Below, in pieces: positions 52,701 through 60,453 of a DNA stretch of 64,000 bases (position 1 is its first letter; each line of letters opens with the position of its first letter). The notes under the pieces are model-generated. The model saw only the letters and a list, made by a program, of their open reading frames with translations. It searched no databases and was not told where the DNA came from. Position numbers and translations under genes: made by a program. This DNA comes from an uncultured Prevotellaceae bacterium (GTDB taxonomy: Bacteria; Bacteroidota; Bacteroidia; Bacteroidales; Muribaculaceae). The stretch is from positions 29,377 through 93,376 of the forward strand of contig CALEJB010000034.1 of the NCBI GenBank assembly GCA_937898675.1, written 5' to 3'.

Positions 52701-53195
52701 GAAATCAAAATCGAGGACCAGTGCCCCAAGCAGATCACCTGCCGCGGCGGCATCAAGCTCGAGAACCGCCGCCTCGAGGGCCAGGCCGACGTGCGCAACT
52801 ACAACGCAACGGCCATCAAGCGCATGCGCTACTGCTGTTCGATGCTCGGCGAGGACGACCTGACGATGGCCCAAGTCGAGTCGGTCGAGGTGCGCGAGCG
52901 CATGGTCGAGAAGGTCAAGGAGTTCAACCAGTTCTTCATCGACCTGTGTGACGCCACTGTCAAGGACGAGTTCGGCATCGAGAACAACATCCTGCGCCTG
53001 TTTGCCAGCGTGGTCAACGACAACCTGGCCAACTACCTGACGGCAGGCATCAACACTTTCCTCAAGGGCCGCTACAACGCGGGCGACGTGGTCGAGGACG
53101 TGCCGTTCTTCTACCCGGTTATCGGCGTCATCCGCCACAACCTGCTCAAGAACATGCGCAACGATGTCATCAACAAGTTTAACCAACAAAATTAA
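49746..53195 (+). CDS. Actin/Hsp70-fold ATPase, SrfB-like, with large N-terminal region
   Basis: 1149 aa, cytoplasmic. The first ~580 residues are unassigned. Then comes an actin/Hsp70 superfamily ATPase: phosphate-1 motif AVDFGTTNTHVEW near residue 586, phosphate-2 SIDIGGGTCDTVIY near 788, and adenosine motif YFSGTGSKILNILG near 948. The arrangement and length resemble virulence factor SrfB (PF07520); I am confident of the ATPase fold and less so of the SrfB link. Its position directly after a tubulin-like GTPase gene suggests the two NTPases work together. The C-terminus is helical. Confidence 0.78.
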   Translation: MSEILSYSNNNTKNGEEDWIERGPYCDDDIARIKDPDGGLSENPRTAIPSPLAQLDLVKNAFKQLANDRLRGARMNERLVSNALDVAQLFFDYENHKDYLRIIRWNREECLEQLMANPQHKLYGETLNLFLMSDKVYNFDMLKDWYILMWDRKVLGGTSPASVVMAAPAVSAIDAIKVEQGVSLFSEVRHLWQRDEDFVYYMYLLMNAYPALRLHCGEVYAYMQKNLEPLRANRPALYQRLTAVIPNLDALDEGRASAVLEQLEHSYDPFGGGIDVSVLGARFYHKRVLDIRTAASESDFVIAPTLPQGQGELPLVLVNGFNGSVEQYRYIDKEWDSATQVYADNLALNDRKLPDTSIQYPFVTTDDFLTDTIVRLDSGCVIDTDHFFDGNIKPRTPQPTCGYLLPIKPLLFTYFDTSYIKGTIAGRNVMDIEEYADGSVMVTLRIRVKKGENRFIEMSRKYFPINDHTWTFDEHRGTGRVVGATLSASIFPFVKTDTNDDYTVELFTMIENGGATLRFYKEGMKIDGLNVRDNDRSHAGYSTTYYDVDGSFDYIDVSVQNHLGRSSGVIIPQWKPYMPSAKELIFAVDFGTTNTHVEWAEKGQPSQPFTFEYGSTQVLVASLHKPHSLEYAEQVQRVEFVPREIDNIYGFPLRSTLARNENSGMGCNLFSDVNIPFLYERRYFHGYEVTTNLKWKGDTELAKAFLRELTLLIKAKALLENADLRRTEIVYFYPVSMGGADRNTLEESWTELFNTYIGADSDRLRSYPESLAPAAYYSGAEVAGASYVSIDIGGGTCDTVIYQPSEDRMRSEPVAISSFRFAGNAIFGDGFTDKDADNNPLLQHYTRYFKQLIENDKGNNIAYLSSIMSDIMAQKRSEDINAFLFSIENVEELRTLREIDRNLYSYNALLRNDSQRRLIFMYFYSAIIYYIAQAMKQRGYEMPKQIYFSGTGSKILNILGSHSRTGMLTQLIIECVYGKQYDELFEIKIEDQCPKQITCRGGIKLENRRLEGQADVRNYNATAIKRMRYCCSMLGEDDLTMAQVESVEVRERMVEKVKEFNQFFIDLCDATVKDEFGIENNILRLFASVVNDNLANYLTAGINTFLKGRYNAGDVVEDVPFFYPVIGVIRHNLLKNMRNDVINKFNQQN

Positions 53196-53216
53196 TCAAC
53201 CATATTCCAACAAATT

Positions 53217-54341
53217 ATGAAACGTATCACACTGATTGTGGCAGCCATCGTCTGCCTCGCCATGACAGCCATGGCGCAAACCGAAAATGCCGACACGACC
53301 ATCCAGACCAGCCTTGACGAAGCCATGACACTGGCTCCGGCACAGTGGCAGCAGGGCATTGCCATCTGCGCTCAATACACTGCCTACGACAAGGGCTTCT
53401 CCAAGCGGATTGAGGACCTCAAGGCACAGTACCCCAACGGCTACACGCTTGAAGACCTGAACGAGGTCTATGGCAGCAAGGGGCAAAAGTGGGAAAAAAT
53501 CTACCAGGAGTTCAAGCAGCAAGAGGGTAAGACCAACTGCACTGTTGCCGACCTCAAGGGCTTGGTCAAGCCCCAGATTTGGCGACTTGTGGAGCCTGAC
53601 CTCCAGGAGTTCCTGAAGGCTCATCCCGAGTCGGCTACCGCCGCTGTGGCTCCTGTCCAGGGAGATTCTGTCCCCCAGGAGGGTGCCGTTCCTGCCGAGG
53701 CAAAGCAGGAAAGCACCTGCTGCGGCACCTTCAACTGGCCGCTGTGGCTGGGCATCATTGCAGCGCTGCTGGGCCTGTGGGCACTGCTCACGGCACTGGG
53801 CAACCGCAGCAAGATTGCCGAGATGCGCCGCACCTTTGCACGCGAACTCGACCGCACCAACGCCAACCTGCAGGAGTTCTCGGACGCTGCTGCCGACGAG
53901 TTGAAGGCACTTTCCATTCGCATGACCGCCGGCCGCGGCGAGGTGACCACCGCCGTGGCTACCGCCATCGAGGCCGCACAGCAAGAGCGTGAGGCCGGCG
54001 CCATCGCCGAGGAAGAGGAAGAACCCATGACGCTCTACATGGCCAAACCCGATGAGAACGACGACTTCACCCGCGTGAGTGACGCTTTTGAGCCCGGCAA
54101 CAGCATCTATATCCTCAACACCGCCGACGGCCTGCACGGCACCTTTGAGGTCATCGACAAGGAAGAGGTGCACGCCTTCGCTCTGATGATGCCTGCCGAG
54201 AATCTGATTCGCGCCTGCTCGGGCAATGCCATCCAGATTCCCAACGGCAAGCGCATCGTGACCGACCGTCCCGGTGAAGCCGAATTTATCGACGGCAATT
54301 GGCACATCGTGGTCAAGGCCATCATCCACTATGAGGCATAA
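53217..54341 (+). CDS. Membrane-spanning protein with coiled coil
   Basis: 374 aa. Signal peptide (MKRITLIVAAIVCLAMTAMAQ), a periplasmic helical segment, and a transmembrane helix at about residues 175-196 (PLWLGIIAALLGLWALLTALG). A coiled-coil stretch follows (KIAEMRRTFARELDRTNANL), then an acidic linker (EEEEE) and a C-terminal beta domain. With the signal peptide removed, the N-terminal part is outside and the C-terminal part inside the inner membrane, so it could link periplasm to the cytoplasmic NTPases (inference). No family recognised. It starts 22 nt after the ATPase gene. Confidence 0.75.
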   Translation: MKRITLIVAAIVCLAMTAMAQTENADTTIQTSLDEAMTLAPAQWQQGIAICAQYTAYDKGFSKRIEDLKAQYPNGYTLEDLNEVYGSKGQKWEKIYQEFKQQEGKTNCTVADLKGLVKPQIWRLVEPDLQEFLKAHPESATAAVAPVQGDSVPQEGAVPAEAKQESTCCGTFNWPLWLGIIAALLGLWALLTALGNRSKIAEMRRTFARELDRTNANLQEFSDAAADELKALSIRMTAGRGEVTTAVATAIEAAQQEREAGAIAEEEEEPMTLYMAKPDENDDFTRVSDAFEPGNSIYILNTADGLHGTFEVIDKEEVHAFALMMPAENLIRACSGNAIQIPNGKRIVTDRPGEAEFIDGNWHIVVKAIIHYEA

Positions 54342-54366
54342 CAACCGTTAACATCACCATTGCAGT

Positions 54367-54395
54367 GTGCATGCCGGCGGCTGGCCGGCATGCAC
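54367..54395 (+). terminator. Perfect hairpin after the membrane coiled-coil gene
   Basis: GTGCATGCCGGC and GCCGGCATGCAC, a perfect 12-bp stem with a 5-nt loop, 25 nt past the stop. There is no T-run, so it may attenuate transcription or stabilise the mRNA rather than fully terminate. Confidence 0.5.
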
Positions 54396-54435
54396 GCTTG
54401 CATGGCTTTGAATATCCTGTTTGATTACACGACAC

Positions 54436-54918
54436 ATGCGCTGGACCTGTCCCAAATGCGGCAAAAAACTGGATGTGAGCAATGAGCAACTCATTGCCAA
54501 CGATGGCGTCATCATCTGCCCGCAGTGCCTGCTGCAGGCCAAGCAACCCGTGCCCAAGGCCCGCATGACGCCCGGCAAGGACAAGTCTGGCAACACATCG
54601 TCGCCAAAGCGCAAAACCATCAGTTTTGAAGACACCTCCAACCAGCGCGAAGCGGCAATGAACACTCCACCGCCCTATAAAGGCCGCCGCAAGCCAGCCA
54701 GCACATCCAGCCAGCACAATGGATTGAGCGCCAGCGACATCAATACCAGAAAAACCAAAAGAGCACCGGCAAAAAAGACTTCATCCAGCGGCAAAAAGAA
54801 GCCTGCCGACAAATCGGCAACAAGTGCTTGGGGATGCCTGGGCAAAACCATCATCTTTACCCTGCTACTGTTCGCCGCTTACATCTTCTTTGGGATGCTG
54901 CTCGAGGCGCTGCAATAG
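54436..54918 (+). CDS. Zinc-ribbon protein with C-terminal membrane helix
   Basis: 160 aa. N-terminal zinc ribbon (MRWTCPKCGKKLDV ... IICPQCLLQ), a basic low-complexity linker rich in Lys, Ser, Thr and Pro (about residues 35-130), and a C-terminal transmembrane helix (KTIIFTLLLFAAYIFFGMLL). A tail-anchored cytoplasmic ribbon of unknown function. It may be the last gene of the tubulin/actin-like locus or stand alone; a hairpin separates it. An in-frame TTG five codons upstream is rejected as start. Confidence 0.7.
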   Translation: MRWTCPKCGKKLDVSNEQLIANDGVIICPQCLLQAKQPVPKARMTPGKDKSGNTSSPKRKTISFEDTSNQREAAMNTPPPYKGRRKPASTSSQHNGLSASDINTRKTKRAPAKKTSSSGKKKPADKSATSAWGCLGKTIIFTLLLFAAYIFFGMLLEALQ

Positions 54919-55025
54919 CAACAGTTGTGCCGTTGCCACCCGAGCCTGCTCCCAGCAACCTGATTTCTCCAACAATTAACACATTTTTTAATACAATTTG
55001 ATACCCCGATGTCGGGCAAAATGGT

Positions 55026-55033
55026 TACCTTTG
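55026..55033 (+). promoter_or_regulatory. -7 box of the dockerin-phosphoesterase gene
   Basis: TACCTTTG with a distant TTTG (25 nt upstream, slightly long). Leader about 57 nt to the chosen ATG. Confidence 0.5.
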
Positions 55034-55096
55034 CGGCAACAATGGAGCAAGTCGGCCCCTACCTCACACCAACTTATGCAGCAAAAGTCCAACCCA

Positions 55097-56929
55097 ATGA
55101 CCGCCCGACGAACCCTTATATTAACCCTGACCACACTGTGCGCCACACTGTGGTGCGCTGCCGGCGTCATCAGCGGCACCATCACTTGTGACGGGGTCGG
55201 CGTGTCACATGTTTCGGTGAGCGACGGCTACGAACTGGCACGCACCGACGCCAACGGCCACTACTCCTTCAACAGCCAAAAGAAAAACGGCTACGTCTTC
55301 TACTCGCTGCCCGGAGGCTATGAACCCGCCGAAGCGACCAACGGATTCATGCCGCAATTCTGGGCGATGCTCGACAGTCACGACGTGAGCGTGAATGAGG
55401 TCCACGACTTTGCCCTGCGCCGCGTGGACAACGACAAGCACATCATGGTGTTTGGCGCCGACTCCCACCTGGCACGCCGCTACGGCGACCGCAACGCCTT
55501 CAGGAACGGTTTTGTCAAGAGCGTGACGGGCGAGGTGGAACGCGCCGGCGGCACGCCCGTCTATTCAATGATATTGGGCGACCTCACCTGGGACTGGTAT
55601 TGGACCATGAACGACTACAACCTGAACAACTTCATGGCCGACCTCAAGACCTACAAATACCCCGTGCCGCTGTGGCCCGTCATCGGCAACCACGACAATG
55701 ACCCCAGCATACCCTACGGCCCAACCGTTGACTTTGACGCTACGGGAGCATGGCGCAACATCGTATGCCCCAATTACTACAGCTTCAATCTGGGCAAGGT
55801 GCACTATGTGGTGCTGGACGATATTTATTACCTTAACTATCCCGAGCCGGGCTACGACTACCCCGCCGGCGTGGCAGGGCAGCGCAACTTCCAGGCAAAA
55901 CTCACCGAAGAGCAAATCGCCTGGCTCAAGAAGGACCTCACCTATGTGAACTACAACACACCCGTGGTGGTGTGCGTCCACATCCCCATCTGGAGCCTCA
56001 GTTCCACCTTTGGGGTAAGTTCCAGGCTCAACAACGTCACCGACTTGTGCAACGCGCTGGCCAACTACCGCGATGTGCATGTCGTGAGCGGCCACATCCA
56101 CACCAACTACTGCGCGCATCCCGCGGGCTACTCCAACATCATGGAGCATAACATCGCCGCCATCTGCGCTACCTGGTGGTGGACCAACTGGTACACCGGC
56201 AAGCACGTGTGCCCCGACGGTAGCCCCGGCGGTTACTCGCTGTGGAATGTGGACGGCGACCGCATGCGTTGGACCTTCCGCGCCATCGGCACCGAGAACC
56301 CCGACCGGCAGATGCGCATCTATGACATGAACACCGTGCGCAACTTCTACAACACCAACGGCAACATGAAAGCCATCATGGCGGCCTATCCCAGCAGGAT
56401 AAATTATGGCAACATTGGCGACAACCAGGTGATGGTCAACGTGTTTGCCTATGATATCGGTTGGCAAATCAGCATCTGCGAAGGCGACGAGCTGCTGTCC
56501 TTCCAGCGCTATTACACCGAGGACCCGTTCCACACGCTCACCTATGATGTGCCGCGCTTTGCCGCCGCCGGCGACTACTCAACCGACTTTGCCGCCAGTT
56601 ACTCCCTGCACCTGTTCCGCGCCATGGCCCACACAGCCACGCAGCCCATCACGGTGCGCGTCATCGACAGCTTTGGCAACATCTATCTGGAAACCATCAC
56701 GCGGCCCCACAACTTCATCGTCAATATGGACCAAAACCAGCATTCGCTGGCTGTGGGCGATGTGAACATGGACGGGGAGGTAAATATCGCCGACCTCAAC
56801 GATGTCATCGGCGTTATCCTGGGTGACGGCAACCGAGGCTTCCCGTGGATTCTCGCCGACTGCAACGGCACCAACGAGGTGGACATCGCCGATGTGAACA
56901 CCATCATTGACATCGTACTCAAAAATTAA
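55097..56929 (+). CDS. Secreted calcineurin-like phosphoesterase with dockerin
   Basis: 610 aa. Signal peptide (MTARRTLILTLTTLCATLWCAAG), N-terminal carboxypeptidase-regulatory-like sandwich (TCDGVGVSHVSVSDGYELAR), then a metallophosphoesterase domain with metal motifs FGADSHL, ILGDLTWDW, GNHDND and VVSGHIHTNYC. It is followed by a C-terminal phosphoesterase-associated beta domain and a type I dockerin (GDVNMDGEVNIADLNDVIGV, NGTNEVDIADVNTIIDIV). The first motif is D-x-H with Ser between, normal for the fold. Likely an extracellular or surface phosphatase/phosphodiesterase, dockerin-attached. An upstream in-frame Met (55076) is possible but gives a poorer signal peptide. Confidence 0.88.
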   Translation: MTARRTLILTLTTLCATLWCAAGVISGTITCDGVGVSHVSVSDGYELARTDANGHYSFNSQKKNGYVFYSLPGGYEPAEATNGFMPQFWAMLDSHDVSVNEVHDFALRRVDNDKHIMVFGADSHLARRYGDRNAFRNGFVKSVTGEVERAGGTPVYSMILGDLTWDWYWTMNDYNLNNFMADLKTYKYPVPLWPVIGNHDNDPSIPYGPTVDFDATGAWRNIVCPNYYSFNLGKVHYVVLDDIYYLNYPEPGYDYPAGVAGQRNFQAKLTEEQIAWLKKDLTYVNYNTPVVVCVHIPIWSLSSTFGVSSRLNNVTDLCNALANYRDVHVVSGHIHTNYCAHPAGYSNIMEHNIAAICATWWWTNWYTGKHVCPDGSPGGYSLWNVDGDRMRWTFRAIGTENPDRQMRIYDMNTVRNFYNTNGNMKAIMAAYPSRINYGNIGDNQVMVNVFAYDIGWQISICEGDELLSFQRYYTEDPFHTLTYDVPRFAAAGDYSTDFAASYSLHLFRAMAHTATQPITVRVIDSFGNIYLETITRPHNFIVNMDQNQHSLAVGDVNMDGEVNIADLNDVIGVILGDGNRGFPWILADCNGTNEVDIADVNTIIDIVLKN

Positions 56930-56952
56930 CAACCAAAGACCAAAAACCTGAT

Positions 56953-57636
56953 ATGCGAATAGATATACTCACCGTGATGCCCGAAGCGCTGGAGTCACCG
57001 CTCCATTGCTCCATCCTGCAGCGCGCCCAGGACAAGGGCCTGGTCGAGATACATGTCCACAATCTCAGGGAGTGGAGCCTGCGCCCCCACCGCAAGGTGG
57101 ACGACTACCCCTTTGGCGGCGAGGCAGGCATGGTGATGCAAATCGAGCCCGTGTGGCGCTGCATGGAAGAACTCAAGAGCCAGCGCGACTATGACGAGAT
57201 TATCTTCACCTCGCCCGATGGCGAGCAGTTAGACCAGCCCATGGCCAACGCCCTGTCGCTCAAGGAAAACATCATGATACTGTGCGGGCACTACAAGGGC
57301 GTGGACTTTCGCATCCGCGAGCACCTCATCACGCGCGAAATCACCATTGGCGACTATGTGCTCACCGGCGGCGAGTTGCCCGCAGCAGTCATCGCCGATG
57401 CCGTTGTCAGGCTGTTGCCAGGCGCCATCGGCGACGAACAGAGCGCATTGAGCGACTCTTTCCAGGACGGCCTCATCGAGGCTCCGGTATATACCCGCCC
57501 TGCGGAATTCAACGGCTGGAGCGTGCCCGAAATCCTGCTGAGCGGCCACCAGGCCAAAATCGCCGAGTGGAAGATGCAGATGTCGCTCGAACGCACCCGG
57601 CGCCTGCGCCCCAACCTGTTAAAAACCGACAAATAA
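56953..57636 (+). CDS. trmD: tRNA (guanine37-N1)-methyltransferase
   Basis: 227 aa, standard for Bacteroidota. SPOUT/trefoil-knot methyltransferase with PFGGEAGMVMQIEPVW, ILCGHYKGVDFRIREHLI and IGDYVLTGGELPAAV. It makes m1G37 in tRNAs, needed for reading-frame maintenance. It starts 23 nt after the phosphoesterase gene and is followed by the septum protein gene. Confidence 0.97.
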   Translation: MRIDILTVMPEALESPLHCSILQRAQDKGLVEIHVHNLREWSLRPHRKVDDYPFGGEAGMVMQIEPVWRCMEELKSQRDYDEIIFTSPDGEQLDQPMANALSLKENIMILCGHYKGVDFRIREHLITREITIGDYVLTGGELPAAVIADAVVRLLPGAIGDEQSALSDSFQDGLIEAPVYTRPAEFNGWSVPEILLSGHQAKIAEWKMQMSLERTRRLRPNLLKTDK

Positions 57637-57676
57637 AACCGCCCCGTTACAAGCGGCTTGTAACCAATAAAAAAAT

Positions 57677-57982
57677 ATGACACTGAATATCAAACGACCC
57701 AAGTGGATTCCCCGATGGCTCAATCTCCCGCTCATCATTTTTGTGGGGTTTGTTGTAATGCTGTTGTTCTTTGGCGACACCAACTATATGCGCACCCTCG
57801 AGTACAGCAGGGAAATCAACGAACTCAAGGCCCAGATCAAGAATTATGAGGACTCGGCGGCGATGTACGAGAAAATGATCAATGCCCTAAACACCGACAA
57901 CGAGTCGCTGGAACGCCTCGTGCGCGAGAAGTACGGCATGAAGCGCACCAACGAGGAAGTCTTCATCACCGATATCCCCTGA
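57677..57982 (+). CDS. FtsB/DivIC-like septum formation initiator
   Basis: 101 aa. One N-terminal transmembrane helix (LPLIIFVGFVVMLLFFG), then a coiled coil (YSREINELKAQIKNYEDS ... MINALNTDNESLERLVRE) and the YGMKRTNEEVFI end typical of FtsB/DivIC proteins. It is part of the divisome FtsQLB-like complex. It is followed 16 nt later by a four-helix membrane protein. Confidence 0.88.
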   Translation: MTLNIKRPKWIPRWLNLPLIIFVGFVVMLLFFGDTNYMRTLEYSREINELKAQIKNYEDSAAMYEKMINALNTDNESLERLVREKYGMKRTNEEVFITDIP

Positions 57983-57998
57983 CACAAGATCAACGACT

Positions 57999-58382
57999 AT
58001 GACCCAAGACAACAAAAACACCCTGTCCAATCTGCTGGTGGTGGCCGGACTGCTCGTCATGGCGGTGATGGCATTGCTGCCACTGCTTGACATCAATCAG
58101 CAGTGGATGAGATGGGCATTTGCCGCCGGTGCCGTTATCGTGCTGGCCGGACGCATCATCGGCGCATACAACGGCCCCGTACTGCGCATCAAGCGGCTGC
58201 ACCGCATCCTCATCTCCAGCGGCATCCTCTACTGCGCCAGCGCGGCAATGATGTTTGTCTCGCGCGGCAAAAACGACTGGATTGCCTTCCTGCTTGCGGG
58301 ACTTGTCATGCAGATTTATGCCTCGTGGATGATTGACTACGAGAACAAGCGTAACAGCAACGGAAAGAAACCCCTAACATAA
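57999..58382 (+). CDS. Four-helix membrane protein, unknown
   Basis: 127 aa, with four predicted membrane helices (LLVVAGLLVMAVMALLPLL, MRWAFAAGAVIVLAGRIIGAY, ILISSGILYCASAAMMFV, WIAFLLAGLVMQIYASWMI). No family name recognised. It follows the FtsB-like gene in the same unit. Confidence 0.75.
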   Translation: MTQDNKNTLSNLLVVAGLLVMAVMALLPLLDINQQWMRWAFAAGAVIVLAGRIIGAYNGPVLRIKRLHRILISSGILYCASAAMMFVSRGKNDWIAFLLAGLVMQIYASWMIDYENKRNSNGKKPLT

Positions 58383-58430
58383 AAATACTTAAATTAAGGG
58401 CCATGCCACTCGGTTTGCGGCAAATTTTAC

Positions 58431-58438
58431 TAATTTTG
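58431..58438 (+). promoter_or_regulatory. -7 box of coaX promoter
   Basis: TAATTTTG, only 8 nt before the coaX ATG. Transcription would start about at the ATG, so the mRNA may be leaderless or nearly so. Confidence 0.5.
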
Positions 58439-58446
58439 CACTTTTA

Positions 58447-59208
58447 ATGAAAGGTATTCTCACCATAGACAACGGCAACACCTCCATCAAGTTGGCTTTT
58501 TTCAATTCATCCTGCTTGATGGCGACCAGCCGTCTGCCCCGCCGCGACTTGAGGCTGCTCAACCGCTTCATCAGCACCTACAAGCCCGACAGTGCCATCG
58601 TGTGCAGCACTGCCGCGCCAGCAGCTGCGGCACCCATCGAGGAACTGACGCGCCAGCGTTGCCCGCACGTGCTGTGCCTGTCGCACGACACACCGCTGCC
58701 CATCGCGCTGCAATACCGCACGCCCGAGACACTGGGCCGCGACCGCATTGCCACCGCTGTGGGCGGATGGACATTGGCCCGGCGAATAGCCCCCGGCAAC
58801 GATGTGCTGGTCATTGACGCCGGCACTGCCGTCACCTGTGACCTGGTGACCGCCGACGGCACTTTCATGGGCGGCAACATCGCCCCGGGCATGGCGCTGC
58901 GCTTCAGGGCGCTGCACGAGCACACGGGACGCCTGCCGCTGATTGGCGCCGAGGGCGAGACGCCGCTCATGGGATATGACACGGCAACAGCTATCCGCAG
59001 CGGAGTCTTGCGCGGTTTGACGGGCGAGGTGCGCAACCACATCGCCGAGGTGCGCAGCGAGCACCCGCGCCTGACGGTCATCTTCACCGGCGGTGACGGC
59101 CGTCTGCTGTGCAACCGTCTGGACGGCGAACAGGCCATCTTCAACGAACATCTGGCGGCTGAAGGACTCAACCGCATCTACTTATACAACCAAGAACTGA
59201 CAAAATGA
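58447..59208 (+). CDS. coaX: Type III pantothenate kinase
   Basis: 253 aa. Acetate/sugar kinase fold: TIDNGNTSIKLAFFN (phosphate 1), RDRIATAVGGWT, VIDAGTAVTCDLVT (phosphate 2), GGNIAPGMALRFRALHEHT and IFTGGDG. It phosphorylates pantothenate, the first step of coenzyme A synthesis. It overlaps the next gene by 4 nt (ATGA, 59205-59208). Confidence 0.96.
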   Translation: MKGILTIDNGNTSIKLAFFNSSCLMATSRLPRRDLRLLNRFISTYKPDSAIVCSTAAPAAAAPIEELTRQRCPHVLCLSHDTPLPIALQYRTPETLGRDRIATAVGGWTLARRIAPGNDVLVIDAGTAVTCDLVTADGTFMGGNIAPGMALRFRALHEHTGRLPLIGAEGETPLMGYDTATAIRSGVLRGLTGEVRNHIAEVRSEHPRLTVIFTGGDGRLLCNRLDGEQAIFNEHLAAEGLNRIYLYNQELTK

Positions 59209-60443
59209 AACTTTATAGACAGATTATTCTCTCGCTTGCCGCAGTCGTGGGACTGGGCGCGGCGATAGCGCAAACCACCCAGACGCCTTACTCCAAGATG
59301 GGATACGGCATGCTCAACGACAATGTGTCGAGCACCCAGCGCGCGATGGGCGGTGTGGGATATGCCATGAAGGGAGGGCGCATCATCAATGTGATGAACC
59401 CCGCATCCTATGCCGACGTGGACTCGCTCACTTTTCTGTGGGATGTGGGCATCGACCTCACCAACCTGTGGAGCGAGGAAAACGGCAACAAGGGCTACAG
59501 CTTTGGCGGCGGACTGGACTACCTCACAGCCCACTTCAGGATTGCCAAGGGGTTGGGCGCCTCGTTCGGCCTGGTGCCCTACTCGTCGGTGGGTTACTCC
59601 TATGGCGGCAAGATTGACAACGGCAGCGAGACCCGTGCCGGCAACGGAGGGTTCAACCAGTTGTATGTGGGTGTGGGATACAGCCCGATTAAGAACTTTA
59701 GCGTCGGCGCCAACTTTGCCTATCTGTTCGGCACCACCTCCAACGGCAACCTCATCAGTTCCACCTCCACGAGTTACTTTACCCGCAATATGAAAATCCG
59801 CGATTGGAACGCCAACCTGGGTGTACAGTACACCCTGCCCCTGATGGCCGGGCGCGACCGTCTCACCGTGGGTGCCACCTACCAGCCCAAGAAATCCTTC
59901 CACGGCGAAGCCTGGGGCACGACCTACGACAGCCAGGACACCAAGGTGGACACCGTGGGTTTTACCAAGATGGGCGGCAACTATGAGCAGCCGGCGTCCA
60001 TCGGCGTGGGTTTGAGTTACAATGTCAACAGGAAAGTCACCGTCGAGGCCGACTATACCTACCAGAAGTGGAGCGATGCCAAGTATCAGCCCATCACGGG
60101 TTTTGAAAGCGAGAATTTCAAGTTTGACGACCGCTGGAAAGTCGCCGCCGGTCTGCAGTTCACCCCCAACAAACGCGGCAGTTACTACGGCGCCATGGCG
60201 TTTAGGCTGGGTGCATTCTACAACCACGACTACATGAACTACGGCGGCAACAATGTGCGCGACTATGGCGTGAGTGCCGGTGTGGGCTTGCCTGCCCCCG
60301 GCAGCAAGACCACCGTCAACCTGGGCTTTGAGTGGCGCCACCGCGAGAGCAGCCCCGTGCATCTCATCACCGAGAACTACTTCAACATCACCCTGGGCGT
60401 GACATTCAACGAACTGTGGTTTTGGAAGAGCCGCATCCGCTAA
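59205..60443 (+). CDS. FadL-like outer-membrane porin
   Basis: 412 aa. Signal peptide (MKLYRQIILSLAAVVGLGAAIAQ), then RAMGGVGYAMKGGRIINVMNPASYA, the FadL/TodX-type N-terminal motif, and a barrel ending LGVTFNELWFWKSRIR. It is translationally coupled to coaX and starts 10 nt before lptC, an arrangement common in Bacteroidales. Likely transports hydrophobic molecules or helps outer-membrane assembly; the substrate is unknown. Confidence 0.85.
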   Translation: MKLYRQIILSLAAVVGLGAAIAQTTQTPYSKMGYGMLNDNVSSTQRAMGGVGYAMKGGRIINVMNPASYADVDSLTFLWDVGIDLTNLWSEENGNKGYSFGGGLDYLTAHFRIAKGLGASFGLVPYSSVGYSYGGKIDNGSETRAGNGGFNQLYVGVGYSPIKNFSVGANFAYLFGTTSNGNLISSTSTSYFTRNMKIRDWNANLGVQYTLPLMAGRDRLTVGATYQPKKSFHGEAWGTTYDSQDTKVDTVGFTKMGGNYEQPASIGVGLSYNVNRKVTVEADYTYQKWSDAKYQPITGFESENFKFDDRWKVAAGLQFTPNKRGSYYGAMAFRLGAFYNHDYMNYGGNNVRDYGVSAGVGLPAPGSKTTVNLGFEWRHRESSPVHLITENYFNITLGVTFNELWFWKSRIR

Positions 60444-60453
60444 ACCACTTTGC

